Of a DNA stretch of 64,000 bases, positions 32,496 through 41,545 are shown piece by piece. A model generated the notes under the pieces. The model saw only the letters and a program-made list of their open reading frames with translations. It was not told where the DNA came from and made no database searches. The translations under genes and the position numbers were made by a program. The number at the start of each line of letters is the position of its first letter. The stretch's first letter is position 1. The DNA comes from Lachancea mirantina (taxonomy: Eukaryota; Ascomycota; Saccharomycetes; Saccharomycetales; Saccharomycetaceae): positions 527,082 to 591,081 of the forward strand of contig LT598463.1 in NCBI GenBank assembly GCA_900074745.1, written 5' to 3'.

Positions 32496-33140
32496 ATGCC
32501 AGCGTTTGTAGCCACTGTAGTGGTCGTTTTCGTGCTGAAATTAGTGCAATGGCTAAGTGGGTACCGTGATAATGTGGTAGATGCCCTTTGGGGCGGTTTC
32601 GCTGCTTCAAAATTGAAGGAATTGGGGCATGAAAGACAGAAACTATATCTTGAACAACAGTCTGTGAGTGCCAAAGATGAGTACGCGAGGTGGACGAAGC
32701 TGAATCGGCGCGTAGGCCAGCTAGATGCGCGATTGAGTGAGATGCAGACCCAATTGGCTGCACAACGTAAACGTGCGCATGCCCAGTTGTCCAAATTACA
32801 TACGGTATTTTTGACCGTACCTGTACTCGTGGCCAAGTTTTGGAAAGGGAAAGTCCCAGTGGTTTCTATTCCGGCAGGAATGTTCCCGCGTGTTTTGGAA
32901 CCGGTTTTGGGACAAGGCTGGGCCGCTGCAGCGTTGATGCCTGCGAAATATGTCGTAACAACCGTTCTGGGAACTGGGCCCACAGTAGCTGGGCCAGTCG
33001 TTGCCCCAGGCGCAGCAGCTGATACGGTGAACGCAGCGACTAGCGCAACGGCACCCATTTGCTTGGCCATCTGGATGTGGGCTCTGACACGCGTGGTGGA
33101 TACGGCAGAAGATGTAGTGCGGGACCTATGCAATATTTGA
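32496..33140 (+). CDS. GET1: GET complex receptor subunit Get1
   Basis: 214 residues from the ATG at 32496; the frame upstream has no ATG. Get1 with Get2 forms the ER-membrane receptor for Get3 carrying tail-anchored proteins. The layout fits the family: a first transmembrane span at residues 2-20 (AFVATVVVVFVLKLVQWL), a cytosolic coiled coil (about 45-105) containing the conserved DEYARWTKLNRR, then LTVPVLVAKFWKGKVPV, GWAAAALMP, and a last span near 190 with the WMWALTRVVD motif. The loop before the last span is Ala/Val/Pro-rich and shorter than in S. cerevisiae (235 residues). Only 69 bases separate its stop from that of the haspin gene. Confidence 0.92.
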   Translation: MPAFVATVVVVFVLKLVQWLSGYRDNVVDALWGGFAASKLKELGHERQKLYLEQQSVSAKDEYARWTKLNRRVGQLDARLSEMQTQLAAQRKRAHAQLSKLHTVFLTVPVLVAKFWKGKVPVVSIPAGMFPRVLEPVLGQGWAAAALMPAKYVVTTVLGTGPTVAGPVVAPGAAADTVNAATSATAPICLAIWMWALTRVVDTAEDVVRDLCNI

Positions 33141-33209
33141 GTATATACGTAAAACAACGTGAAGACGACGTTGGGTATGAAAAACAAGAACAAGTAAATT
33201 TAAAAGGGT

Positions 33210-35078
33210 TCATGGGCGCAACCGAAGCAAATCGCCTGCAGTGGCAATATCGTCGGTACGTCGGAACAAAGTGTGTCTGCGTCGACGCGGGTCCAGCAAC
33301 GAAACGAGTCTTGTGAGCTGTGCGTGACTGACATGATCGTCCGCATTGGTAACGCGAGAACGCGTACGATCGAGCAATTGGGTACCCAAGTAATGTAACC
33401 ACAATAAATTCGTTCTAGGTGCGAACTTGAGCCACGAGTCCGAGCACCAGGCGCGCATCGCGGCGTAAACTTCGTAACGACGATCGCCACGACCTTGGAA
33501 AAACGAAGGATGGTCCAGCCGTGTGTAGTAAACGACCGCGCCGCTGGCAGCGCGTGCAAGCTTATAATCGCAGAGCGTAACGTTACCATTGGGATCGACG
33601 AGTACATGCTCGAGTTGTAAGTCTCGATGCTCAAATTGGAACTTGGATTCGCCCGCATACAGGATCACAACGCATTGCCACCAGATACTGAGAGCCTCGG
33701 AGCAGGATTCGACGCAAAGTTGTGATAAAGGAGTACCGCCGTGACGCAATTCGCATACCAACGTGGGTTCGTCGTGGATCAAAGTGAGATGGCACGCAAG
33801 CAACTGCGTAAACCCGGGCGTGCCCGTGAACAAGCGCAATAATTGCAATTCCTTGAGGCGGATATGTTTACTGTGCGTGAAATCGTCCTGTCCCAATGGA
33901 AGAACTTTGAAAACGGAATCGGAGCCCTTGAACACATGTGTAGAGACCCGTTTGAGGGACCCCCAATTGGGCACTGCGGATTCAATGGGTACCGCTTTTG
34001 GCTGTTGACATATTTCGAGCAGTTGTGACAATTGGAACTGATCGTACTCTTCCGTGATAACGGTCGAGTTCAGCGACAACAACGACGATGAATTGCGCAA
34101 TTTGTTTCGCAGTTTATCGCGAGAGGCTTGGTCGGGCATGGGCAGTGAGATGGAGTCACTCGTGCACGAATTGCGGTGAGAACTCAGCCGTTTGAGCGAA
34201 GTGAGTGAGGAATGGGAAGATTTGTGTTTGAGGGACGAATGAGATCTGCGGGTATTGAGAGTGTAAGCATGTGCAGTCGGGTCGGTGGTGGCATCCGGCA
34301 AGTCAGGCGAGATTGAGTCTGCGTAAAAATCGTCGCCGGTTTTTTTTTTCCAAAACTTCCATTTGGAAGAGGTAGAGGACTGACTACTTGCGGAAAACAC
34401 GCTCACGTTATCGAGCGACGGGGATGCGTTCATGTAGGAATTGCGTTGGTTGGTGCGGTTTGCGCGATTGACACGGTTGTAAATGTTGGCATCGAGTTGT
34501 TGTAAGGGTGAAGTGGGCTTTGCAGGGGTGGCAGTTTTCGTAGACTTGTTCGGTTTGGCCGTTGTTGCCGGTGAAGCCGCCGGCGCGCGGTTCTCCTTGG
34601 TGTCGTCCTGAAGCCCGATTTTGCCCAGCATGTTGCGCAGGGACGCGCCCGTTGAGGACCGTTTGAGGGCCGGTGAGGGAGATCCCACGGAGCGACGCTT
34701 GTGGGAAGTGGCGGAGGACGCGACGGACCCCGTCGGAGTGGTAGCGAGAGCCGCTTGTGCGGCATGCACGGCCTGCCCGCGGCTGCGTTCGTCGCTGGCA
34801 AAGGACATCGTAGACCACCGTTTCTTGGAGCTGTTTGAGATTAGAGACCACCGCTTGGTAGCACCAGCAGCTGCAGCAGCGGAACCGCTGCCGCGGGTGC
34901 TGGTGTGGGAAGGAGTACGCAGCTGATTGGCGCCGCCGGACGACCTGCGTGACGCGGCACGGGTGGCCGTAGACTCGCACTCGGAGTCATAGTCGTCGTC
35001 ATTGTCCGGGACTTCGAGCGCAATGAATTTGGACTCGGTGCCGCAGGCGTATTCGTCGCCCCAGGGCTCGTTTTGCAT
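33210..35078 (-). CDS. ALK1: Haspin-like protein kinase (single ALK1/ALK2 ancestor)
   Basis: 622 residues (Alk1 760, Alk2 676 in S. cerevisiae). Haspin kinases phosphorylate histone H3 Thr3 and act in mitosis. The N-terminal 340 residues are Ser/Thr/Arg-rich and disordered, with many basic-Ser clusters. The C-terminal divergent kinase domain (about 375-622) shows NWGSLKRVSTHVFKGSDSVFK, the catalytic EHRDLQLEHV (near 482), and DYKLAR (near 502) in place of DFG, typical of haspins, then YTRLDHPSFFQGRGDRRYEVY. The position is shared by ALK1 (YGL021W) and ALK2 (YBL009W), so the symbol stands for the unduplicated counterpart. Confidence 0.9.
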   Translation of the reverse strand: MQNEPWGDEYACGTESKFIALEVPDNDDDYDSECESTATRAASRRSSGGANQLRTPSHTSTRGSGSAAAAAGATKRWSLISNSSKKRWSTMSFASDERSRGQAVHAAQAALATTPTGSVASSATSHKRRSVGSPSPALKRSSTGASLRNMLGKIGLQDDTKENRAPAASPATTAKPNKSTKTATPAKPTSPLQQLDANIYNRVNRANRTNQRNSYMNASPSLDNVSVFSASSQSSTSSKWKFWKKKTGDDFYADSISPDLPDATTDPTAHAYTLNTRRSHSSLKHKSSHSSLTSLKRLSSHRNSCTSDSISLPMPDQASRDKLRNKLRNSSSLLSLNSTVITEEYDQFQLSQLLEICQQPKAVPIESAVPNWGSLKRVSTHVFKGSDSVFKVLPLGQDDFTHSKHIRLKELQLLRLFTGTPGFTQLLACHLTLIHDEPTLVCELRHGGTPLSQLCVESCSEALSIWWQCVVILYAGESKFQFEHRDLQLEHVLVDPNGNVTLCDYKLARAASGAVVYYTRLDHPSFFQGRGDRRYEVYAAMRAWCSDSWLKFAPRTNLLWLHYLGTQLLDRTRSRVTNADDHVSHAQLTRLVSLLDPRRRRHTLFRRTDDIATAGDLLRLRP

Positions 35079-35947
35079 GGCTGAGAGAACTGCACCGTGT
35101 GAGTTGGTACCAGAAGTGAGGAGAAGGAGTATCAGCTAGTATTGATTGTTTACATTTGGGAAAGGGAAAGGATGCGCGTCCGTAACATGTGATATCATGT
35201 CTCCGTACAATATGACTTTCCTCTTGAGGGGTTACCCTCATTTTTCTGTTTAGGCTTTTCATACGAATACTCAAACTTACTCACGAAACATCGACGCATC
35301 ATTCGGCAATCGACGCCTGCCGTCAGAGGGATCTGGTGATCCTGTACCGTGGCCTTTGAAGAGATAAACGTGTAGATGTTGAACGGCGATGTTTGGTGGT
35401 ACGGTTTTAACGTGAAAATATCGAAAGCTGAATTTGTGAATTTGCGAGTTTGTTTCTTCGGACTATGAAACACCGAGCTGTGACATGTCAAGAGCACTTG
35501 GGTAGATCTAGGCGTGAGTGACTACGGTTAACAATGTAGCATATGGGAAACAATGCAATGTATGATGTTTTCTACACGTGATGGAACAATGTGACAAGTC
35601 TACGTATGCGGTGACCTCTTTCAGCTGTAGCGCTTTTCGCCTTGCCAGTGTTCTTGTATCCTACAGGATAGTATGTAGCCCACTCCGCCAAATCGGTTTT
35701 TGAACGTTGTTCTTGTCTGAGTTCTTGTCGTCGAATTCGGGCTATGTTGCGTACTGTCATGAGAAGCATAAATGGTGATGGGAAATTCAAGTTTAATTTT
35801 TTGACTTAAGTTCGAATCAAAGGATATCGATGAGAGACATCGTTACGGTAATATAAACAGGCCACCAGTAATGATGGGTGGCAAAGACGAAGGCTCCACC
35901 GTTCATGATATCGAAAGTACAAATGGGGGCTGAAGAGCATCGAAAAG
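35079..35947. other. Region between the haspin gene and the LTR cluster
   Basis: 870 bases, the haspin promoter side. A minus-strand ATG frame at 35572-35769 is noted separately. No tRNA gene is seen that would explain the neighbouring Ty insertions. Confidence 0.5.
35572..35769 (-). CDS. Possible small protein, unrecognised
   Basis: 65 codons from the ATG at 35769. The product is basic and not low-complexity (RRQELRQEQRSKTD, then AEWATYYPVGYKN). I recognise no family. It lies alone between the haspin gene and the LTR cluster. Chance frames of this size are common, so this may not be a gene. Confidence 0.2.
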   Translation of the reverse strand: MLLMTVRNIARIRRQELRQEQRSKTDLAEWATYYPVGYKNTGKAKSATAERGHRIRRLVTLFHHV

Positions 35948-36376
35948 TGTTGGAAGGAGATAGCGAAATAGCATATCGTCAAGTTGCAGTATCACGTGAT
36001 CGCGGTGACAGATTAAAATTAGATGGGGTGAGCGGACGGCTCATGATCAAGAGGAAGTCATAGGAGCCGAATGATTCTAGTGATGGTCATGATGTCGTCA
36101 CACTCCGTCACCACTGTAAGAGTGACCTAATAGGAGACGTAATGATGACTACCCGTCAATATTAGAGAAAAAAACGGATTCCGAAATTGGAACAGTGTTA
36201 TAAATATTGTATAAAAAGAGCTGATATGACCAGGATTATAGTGGTCATGGTCGTAAGATAGCCACGGAGAGATATAAGTACTCAATTCCTTATCAGCTTT
36301 ATTATTTAAGATCGACTATGAACGAATTGAATGAACAGTTCAGAAATCTATCAACCACCGACAACGATAAACCTCA
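35948..36376 (+). repeat. Solo LTR (Ty1/copia type), plus strand
   Basis: 429 bases, beginning TGTTGGAAGG and ending AAACCTCA, so with TG...CA ends and the TGTTGGA start typical of Ty1/copia LTRs. It contains the block TATCACGTGATCGCGGTGACAG near its 5' end. The copy at 40310-40739 is its reverse complement over nearly the same length, which fixes both boundaries. Confidence 0.88.
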
Positions 36377-36460
36377 ATAATAAATACTCAACTCCTTATC
36401 AGCCTTATTATATAGATCAACGTTCAAGAAACTGTCGACCGCCAACGATAGCAACCCTCA
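36377..36460 (+). repeat. LTR 3'-end fragment
   Basis: AAATACTCAACTCCTTATCAG through AACCCTCA repeats the last 84 or so bases of the LTR just upstream. It is the stub of another copy, truncated at its left side by the solo LTR. Confidence 0.75.
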
Positions 36461-36472
36461 ATAATCAGTGTA

Positions 36473-36861
36473 TGTTGGAAGAAGATAGCGAGAGGGAAAT
36501 CGTTCAATTGCAGTCTCACGTGACCTAGATGACAGAATAAAGTCAGAGAAAAGGACAGACTGTTCGCGTTCCGTAAAAGAACAAGAAGCTAAAACAGGTC
36601 CATTAACAGTGCTAGAATCTTCAGAACATTGTAATCAGATCAAATGTGGTATAATGAATGACGTATGATGAGAATTCACCGTCTAGCATAAAGAAAATAA
36701 CAGATTCTAAAGTTACAGCTGTGTTACGACCTTTTGACCTGTCATACCGTGGCCATATCTTCAAGATAACCATGGAGAGATATAAATACTTAACCCCTTA
36801 TCTGCCTTATTATTAAGATCGAGTTCAAGAACCTATCGACTACTGACAACGGTAAACCTGA
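36473..36861 (+). repeat. LTR, plus strand (diverged)
   Basis: It begins TGTTGGAAGA and contains the CACGTGACCTAGATGACAG block and the GGAGAGATATAAATACTTAA block near the end. The 3' end (AAACCTGA) runs directly into a minus-strand LTR fragment. Confidence 0.78.
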
Positions 36862-36991
36862 ACATCATTCGGCTCCTATGATTTCCTCTTAATCATGAAC
36901 CGTCCGTTCATCCCTTTAATTTTATTCTGTCACCTCGATCACGTAATACTACAACTTGACGATATCACCTTCTCGCCAGCTCCTTCCAACA
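36862..36991 (-). repeat. 3' LTR of the minus-strand Ty element, truncated
   Basis: The reverse complement begins TGTTGGAAGGAG at 36991 and continues for 130 bases through the CACGTAAT/GTGATCGAGGTGACAG region, then stops at the junction with the plus-strand LTR. Just upstream on the minus strand is ATCGGTGGTA, which resembles the Ty1 polypurine tract. Confidence 0.78.
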
Positions 36992-38691
36992 TACCACCGA
37001 TAGCGTGAATTCATTATCCAGTGTTGGATGAGTCGCTGGAATATCTTTACGGCCAAAAGTTTGGTCAGTATGTCAGCAGTAGTATCTTCTGACTTAATGT
37101 ATTCGACTTGAACTGCCAACTGTTGATGGTCGTCTTTGAGTCTGTATACTTGACATCCAAAAATGACGATTGCGAGCTCTCACCATTTCTGTCTTGGTGA
37201 CTAAATTTATCAGTGTCTGGCTATCAGTGATGACGGTGCTTTGCATTTTAAATCCTAGCTTCTCAATTGACAGTTGTATCGCCCTTAGCCTAGGTGTGCT
37301 AATAAACAGTGCGCACTTTAATCTGGGAAGTTATCGATTTATGATTTTTCTACACCTATCAGCATTTTGTCTGATTTCTTATACTCAATTTCATATCTGG
37401 CAAATCCGTCATTATCTGGGATGCCTTCTGCTACTACTTTTGTTTCATATTCAGTTCTTAGATGCGCCAATAATTCTTCGTACCTCTGATCGTTGTTAGT
37501 CATAAAGATCGTGTCGTCAGCAAAGAAATTTACCACTAATATGTCGTTGTTGTGTCTTTTCACAAGTACCCATGGCCACATCTCCCTCCTGTCAATCCGC
37601 CTTTTGAGACAAGAAAATCTTTTATGACCTCATATCAATTGGATCCTGATTGTTTGAGTCCATATGGTGATTCATCGAGTCTGAATACCTTGTTATTTAG
37701 CCCATAATGAGGTGGGGCTTTGATATAAAGTTCTTCTTGCAGTGGTTCATAAAGGTATGCGAATGTGATATCTAATTGTTTTATACTGCACCCACTACCT
37801 AACGCGATGGATGATCCCGTCATCAGTGCTTCGTGTGCGACTATATATGTTTCGGCGTCCAGATCGTGTGTTTCCGGCCCTTGCTGACCTCCTCTAGCTA
37901 CGCATCTGCACTTTCTTCTACCGTCTCTTGGTAGTAAAAACATACATTGAACTTACTATCTTTTCTTTGAGTACCTTTTCCATATCTTTCCTGGTATTTA
38001 TCCCTTTATTCGGTACGATGGTTATGTCGTTTTCCCTTTGCTTTGAAGCACGCTTCGCATTGAAAGTGGTCTATTCCGGTCCAATCGATATCCTCGACTG
38101 ATACATCCGCCAAAAGTCCTAACTCAACGGACTTTTCACTATCTTCTACGTGAATATGACACAACGATTCGTGGAGTGTTTTGAACGATATCTTCTTCTT
38201 GTATTGTGTTCTCATGACACTATTAACGTGGTGGGGCTTTATCACTAGGTCTTGTGATACCCAACTCACGTCTTGTTCAAAAATCATGTCTGCCACCTTC
38301 TTCTTGTGTTGATCCCTCAGATCCTTAAGGTGGCCAAAGCTGAAGTCGGGAAAGGTCCTGATTTTGCCAAGCTGGCCAGTGGCGATCACGTTACAATTGA
38401 TCTGATAGATGTATATGCTTTGATGCATACCACCCTACCCAGGTTTATTTTGACGAACCCTTAGCTTCAAGGTCAATCACATTAATCAATTAGTCTCAGC
38501 TGGCTGAATAAATCTTTATCTTTAAAATTAGAAAATGAAGCTCCACTGTCAATTAAAATCAGTGGGTTTGGTGATTTCTCAATAGGTTTCTTCATAGCCT
38601 TTTCTGTTGACAATTTGTCTAAGGTGCTTCGTTGGGGCTCTTCTACCCTTTGGCTCTCTGGTGGTCTTGTTCTTATAGCATCTGTTTGCAA
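36992..38691 (-). pseudogene. Ty1/copia pol remnant (PR-INT-RT-RH)
   Basis: Broken pol on the minus strand. The protease is marked by LILIDSGAS (DSGAS codons at 38536-38550). The integrase zinc region (38006-38428) shows LHESLCHIHV and QCEACFKAKG. The integrase catalytic core is absent: the sequence passes near 38010 into the start of RT (VFTTKRR, then CRCVARGGQQ). RT motifs are KQLDITFAYLY and SPYGLKQSG (37635-37943) and the FADD box (37513-37524). RNase H is seen near 37150-37330 (ALFISTPRLRAIQLS and ITDSQ), and the end near 37010-37125 shows the copia motif TADILTK. At least four frame changes or stops separate these pieces. Confidence 0.9.
38617..38623 (-). other. Candidate +1 programmed frameshift heptamer
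   Basis: CTTAGAC read on the minus strand inside the gag-pol overlap. In the gag frame it reads CTT-AGA-C; a slip of +1 gives TTA-GAC and enters the pol frame that carries the protease. The established Ty1 heptamer is CTT-AGG-C; only one base differs. Confidence 0.5.
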
Positions 38692-39536
38692 GATGTCCGA
38701 CTTGTTTGCAAAGGTAACATGTAACTAGTTGTTCCTGTGCATTGAAGTTTTGTCCCTTGCGCCAAGTAACCTGATTTGCGGCAATGCAATAGTCTGCATA
38801 GAGCAGAATTTTTTCCAGAATTGTGTCGACGGTCGAGTATATACATGCTTCTGGGTTAATTGTTTCACCTGGTTTGATAATTCTCTTGATGTAGACACGA
38901 GCATCGTCCCTTTTCTTAATAAATCCTTCGTCAATCGATTCTTCGATGAGTTTTTTGATTTCCCGGACCAAAATAAAGGGGTTTGTCGTCTAATCAAAAG
39001 ACAAGCTTGCCCATCTGTCGGCGATGTGATTCGTCGTTGTATCGTCACCGATAGTCATCGCCGCCTCACAAAACGCGTTATATCCTTCGCTTGAGGTTCT
39101 TCGAAATACTATACAGGATGGATAAGCTTGGTAGTCCACAAAATTGATCATGAACTGGCCGACGGCTTCCAATTCGTTGCCTTTCGCTTCTCTGGGACAT
39201 TTTCCATTTTTGTCGGGAATGATATCACGCAGTCCCAACGTTATTACCGTGTTTCACAACTTCGTAATGAATGCCATAAATCCGACGTTCGATCTACCAG
39301 GCTGAAACCCACCTTCTTCACCGTCTGAAATTCCGTGGCGTTTGATATGTTTCATCCAGGAATCATCCAAATTATTGTATTTTTCCTGATTCTTTGGTAC
39401 ACGGCTTGTTTCAGAACGGAGAGATGACTCGTTACCATTGACTATTTTTTGATCTAGGCTCCGACAAATATAACTCTTGATTTTTATTGTCACGAATCTC
39501 TTCGCGCGACTTACCACTTTCGGTAATTTCGCTGTT

Positions 39537-39549
39537 AGCGGCGCTACCA
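39537..39549 (-). other. Primer-binding site for initiator tRNA-Met
   Basis: TGGTAGCGCCGCT on the minus strand, 13 bases complementary to the 3' end of yeast initiator tRNA-Met (AGCGGCGCUACCA), three bases after the LTR end. Confidence 0.85.
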
Positions 39550-39552
39550 TGT

Positions 39553-39724
39553 TGAGGTTTACCCTTGTCGGTAATCGTTAGATTCGAAACTGCTTATTTA
39601 ATTCGTTCTTAGTTGATCTAAATAATAAAACTGATAAGATGTTGAGTACTGTATTTCTCCGTGGTACCTTGAGATCACGACTAAGGTAGTCCTGGTTATA
39701 TCAGCTTGTTTCGTATATTTTTTT
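39553..39724 (-). repeat. 5' LTR of the Ty element, truncated
   Basis: The reverse complement ends AAACCTCA next to the primer-binding site. About 170 bases of the LTR 3' half are recognisable (to near GTATATTTTT), after which another LTR copy begins. Confidence 0.75.
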
Positions 39725-39730
39725 GTGTTC

Positions 39731-40010
39731 TCGTTGCCGGTAGTCGATAGACTCTGAATTGCTAATTTAATTCGTTCACAGTAGATCTAAACAATACAAC
39801 TGAAAAGGCGTTGAGTACTTATACCTCTCCGTGATACCGGCCCCTCTTATACAATTTCTGTAACACAGTTCCAACTTCGAAATCGCTGCTTTCTCTACGA
39901 TAGACGGTAAGTCACCACTCAGTTCCTATGACTTCGTCTTGATCGCGAACCGTTTGTCCCTTTCTAGCTTTATTCTGTCATTGCGGTCACGTGACAGTCG
40001 CAATACCAGA
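39731..40010 (-). repeat. LTR, minus strand, missing both ends
   Basis: It matches the LTR from TTGCCGGTAGTCGATAG (near the 3' end) to CGGTCACGTGACAGTCGC (near the 5' end) with many substitutions and a short central deletion. About 12 bases at its 3' end and 25-30 bases at its 5' end are lost. Confidence 0.7.
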
Positions 40011-40309
40011 GAGAAGCCTAGGCGATCGAGTCGTGGAGTTGCCGCGTCAATCCTGTAGACCATGGTATGATAAGCGGGCGATGGAATTGTGCGAAGGAGA
40101 CACTCTGTGCTCAAGTTGTCAACATAATCACCGAAAATAAGCACTCAGTACCGGATACTGGAATTAAGAAAAGTCTGAAAAAATTCGGCGAACAAGTCAA
40201 TACCACTACTGGCGCGCGCAGACCTCAGTACACTCTCAAGAGATGGATGCTGAGCAGTTCAGATCTCGTACTGCTGTAGGTACGATGTCCGTCCTATACA
40301 TCATATTGT
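40011..40309. other. Unique spacer between two minus-strand LTRs
   Basis: About 300 bases with no LTR similarity that I can see and no convincing gene. A 70-codon plus frame at 40067-40279 has no family character. Confidence 0.5.
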
Positions 40310-40739
40310 TGAGGTTTATCGTTGTCGGTCGTTGACAGATTTCTGAACTGTTCATTTAATTCGTTCATAATTGATCTAAATAATAAAGCTGGTAAGGAAT
40401 TGAGTACTTATATCTCTCCGTGGCTATCTCACGACCATGACCACTACGATCTTGGTCATACCAGCTCCTTTTGTACAATTTCTGTAACATTGTTCCAATT
40501 TCGGAATCCGTTACTTCTCCATACTAGACGGTGAAATCTCATCATACGTCAGTTACCATACCACATATGATCTGATTGAGATGTTCTGAAGATTCTAGAA
40601 CTGTCAATGGGCCTGTTTTAGCTTCCTGTTCTTCCACAGAATGCCAACCGTCTGTCCATTTCTCTAATTTTATTCTGTCACTTCGATCACGTGATGATGC
40701 AATTGAACCATATCGCCTGCTCGCCAGCTCCTTCTAACA
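40310..40739 (-). repeat. Solo LTR (Ty1/copia type), minus strand, full length
   Basis: 430 bases. The reverse complement begins TGTTAGAAGG and ends AAACCTCA, a full-length partner of the plus-strand LTR at 35948. The flanks (ATTGT and ACATC) do not form a 5-bp target duplication, so the insertion is old or rearranged. Confidence 0.88.
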
Positions 40740-41545
40740 ACATCATACGTACCTTACATATCATACATACATGCTAGACGTGTTTAGTTAGCCCTGGATC
40801 GATACACAGATCCAGTGCGTGAACCCTGCCGTACCGAGTGCTCGTGCACTCGAACCATTTCTTAAGCTATAAGGACTTAAATGGACAATCCATTGACTAC
40901 CTATTTTCAAACTTAGAACGTGTGCGTTTTTTCGCGCTGTTTCCTCTGACTCCTGTTTTACTTTGGTCGACTTCTGTTTCCTTAATTCAGTGCCAAGTAC
41001 AGTGTCTTAACAAGAAAAACTCGCACGCTATCGAGAGAAAAGTAGGACATCGCACGATCAGAATCTGTTCAAGTTCACATTCTCCTTACAGTGACGACTA
41101 CAGGCGGGCCAGTGCTGGTCACTTACCCATAAGTTACTCATTACGTACACTGTGACGTTAGAAGCCTCTCCTTCCGGGACTCATCTCTGTCAGAATTGAG
41201 ACGTGCTTATCTTCCTCTCCTTTACAAGCACCATTTGCCACCACAAGAAAAGAACTTCACAGGCAGAGACAGTGGCACGACTCGTCTTGGCATTAGCGCG
41301 CTCAGGCCTACCTTCTCGTGCTTTCTACCGCTTTGCCCGTGAGGTTTAGCCGCCGAGGGGGGACAGGGTGCTTCGTATGAAGCGATTTGGAATTTTGAGA
41401 TTTTGGGCACGTGACTTGGATTTTCTTTTGTCCGTGCGTAATGACATGACTTCGCTCAGGTTTTCGCACGTGACCGGGACGCTTCGTCAAAGTTCAGAGC
41501 GCATCACCGAGCAAGACCACCTCGGACGTTGTGCGAGCTGGCCCC
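40740..41545. other. LTR-LAA2 intergenic region
   Basis: 806 bases upstream of LAA2. A perfect 7-bp-stem hairpin (CGAGTGC-TCGT-GCACTCG) lies at 40835-40852. Two CACGTGAC sites near the LAA2 end are listed separately. No tRNA gene is visible. Confidence 0.5.
41408..41474 (+). promoter_or_regulatory. Two CACGTGAC (E-box/Cbf1-like) sites upstream of LAA2
   Basis: CACGTGAC at 41408-41415 and again at 41467-41474, in the same orientation, 72-138 bases before the LAA2 start codon. Confidence 0.45.

Larger units (their letters stand above)
38579..39550 (-). pseudogene. Ty1/copia gag remnant
   Basis: Broken gag on the minus strand. Its ATG (39548-39550) overlaps the primer-binding site, so the first codons (MVAPL) are read from it. 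The frame runs to 39254, then the reading shifts. The nucleocapsid part (38579-38971) has a zinc knuckle CYLCKQVGHLANRC (C-x2-C-x4-H-x4-C) at 38678-38719. The end overlaps the start of pol in the +1 frame over about 110 bases, as in Ty1. Confidence 0.85.
36862..39724 (-). mobile_element. Decayed, internally deleted Ty1/copia retrotransposon
   Basis: The element lies on the minus strand. From right to left it has a 5' LTR part (39553-39724), a primer-binding site (39537-39549), gag, protease, the integrase N-terminus, reverse transcriptase, RNase H and a truncated 3' LTR. The internal part is about 2.6 kb, half that of an intact Ty1-type element. Stops and frameshifts break every open frame, and the integrase core and the first part of RT are missing, so it cannot move by itself. 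Order PR-INT-RT-RH shows the copia (Pseudoviridae) type. Confidence 0.9.

Noticed and set aside
35990-36190. A centromere-like arrangement: ATCACGTGAT (CDEI-like) followed about 180 bases later by TTCCGAA (CDEIII core-like).
   Set aside because: The sequence between is not strongly AT-rich, and the whole arrangement recurs in the other LTR copies, so it is LTR sequence.
40830-40920. A possible minus-strand tRNA relic (GGTTCGAGTGC, box B-like).
   Set aside because: No box A, acceptor stem or clover-leaf can be drawn; the motif is part of a simple hairpin (40835-40852).
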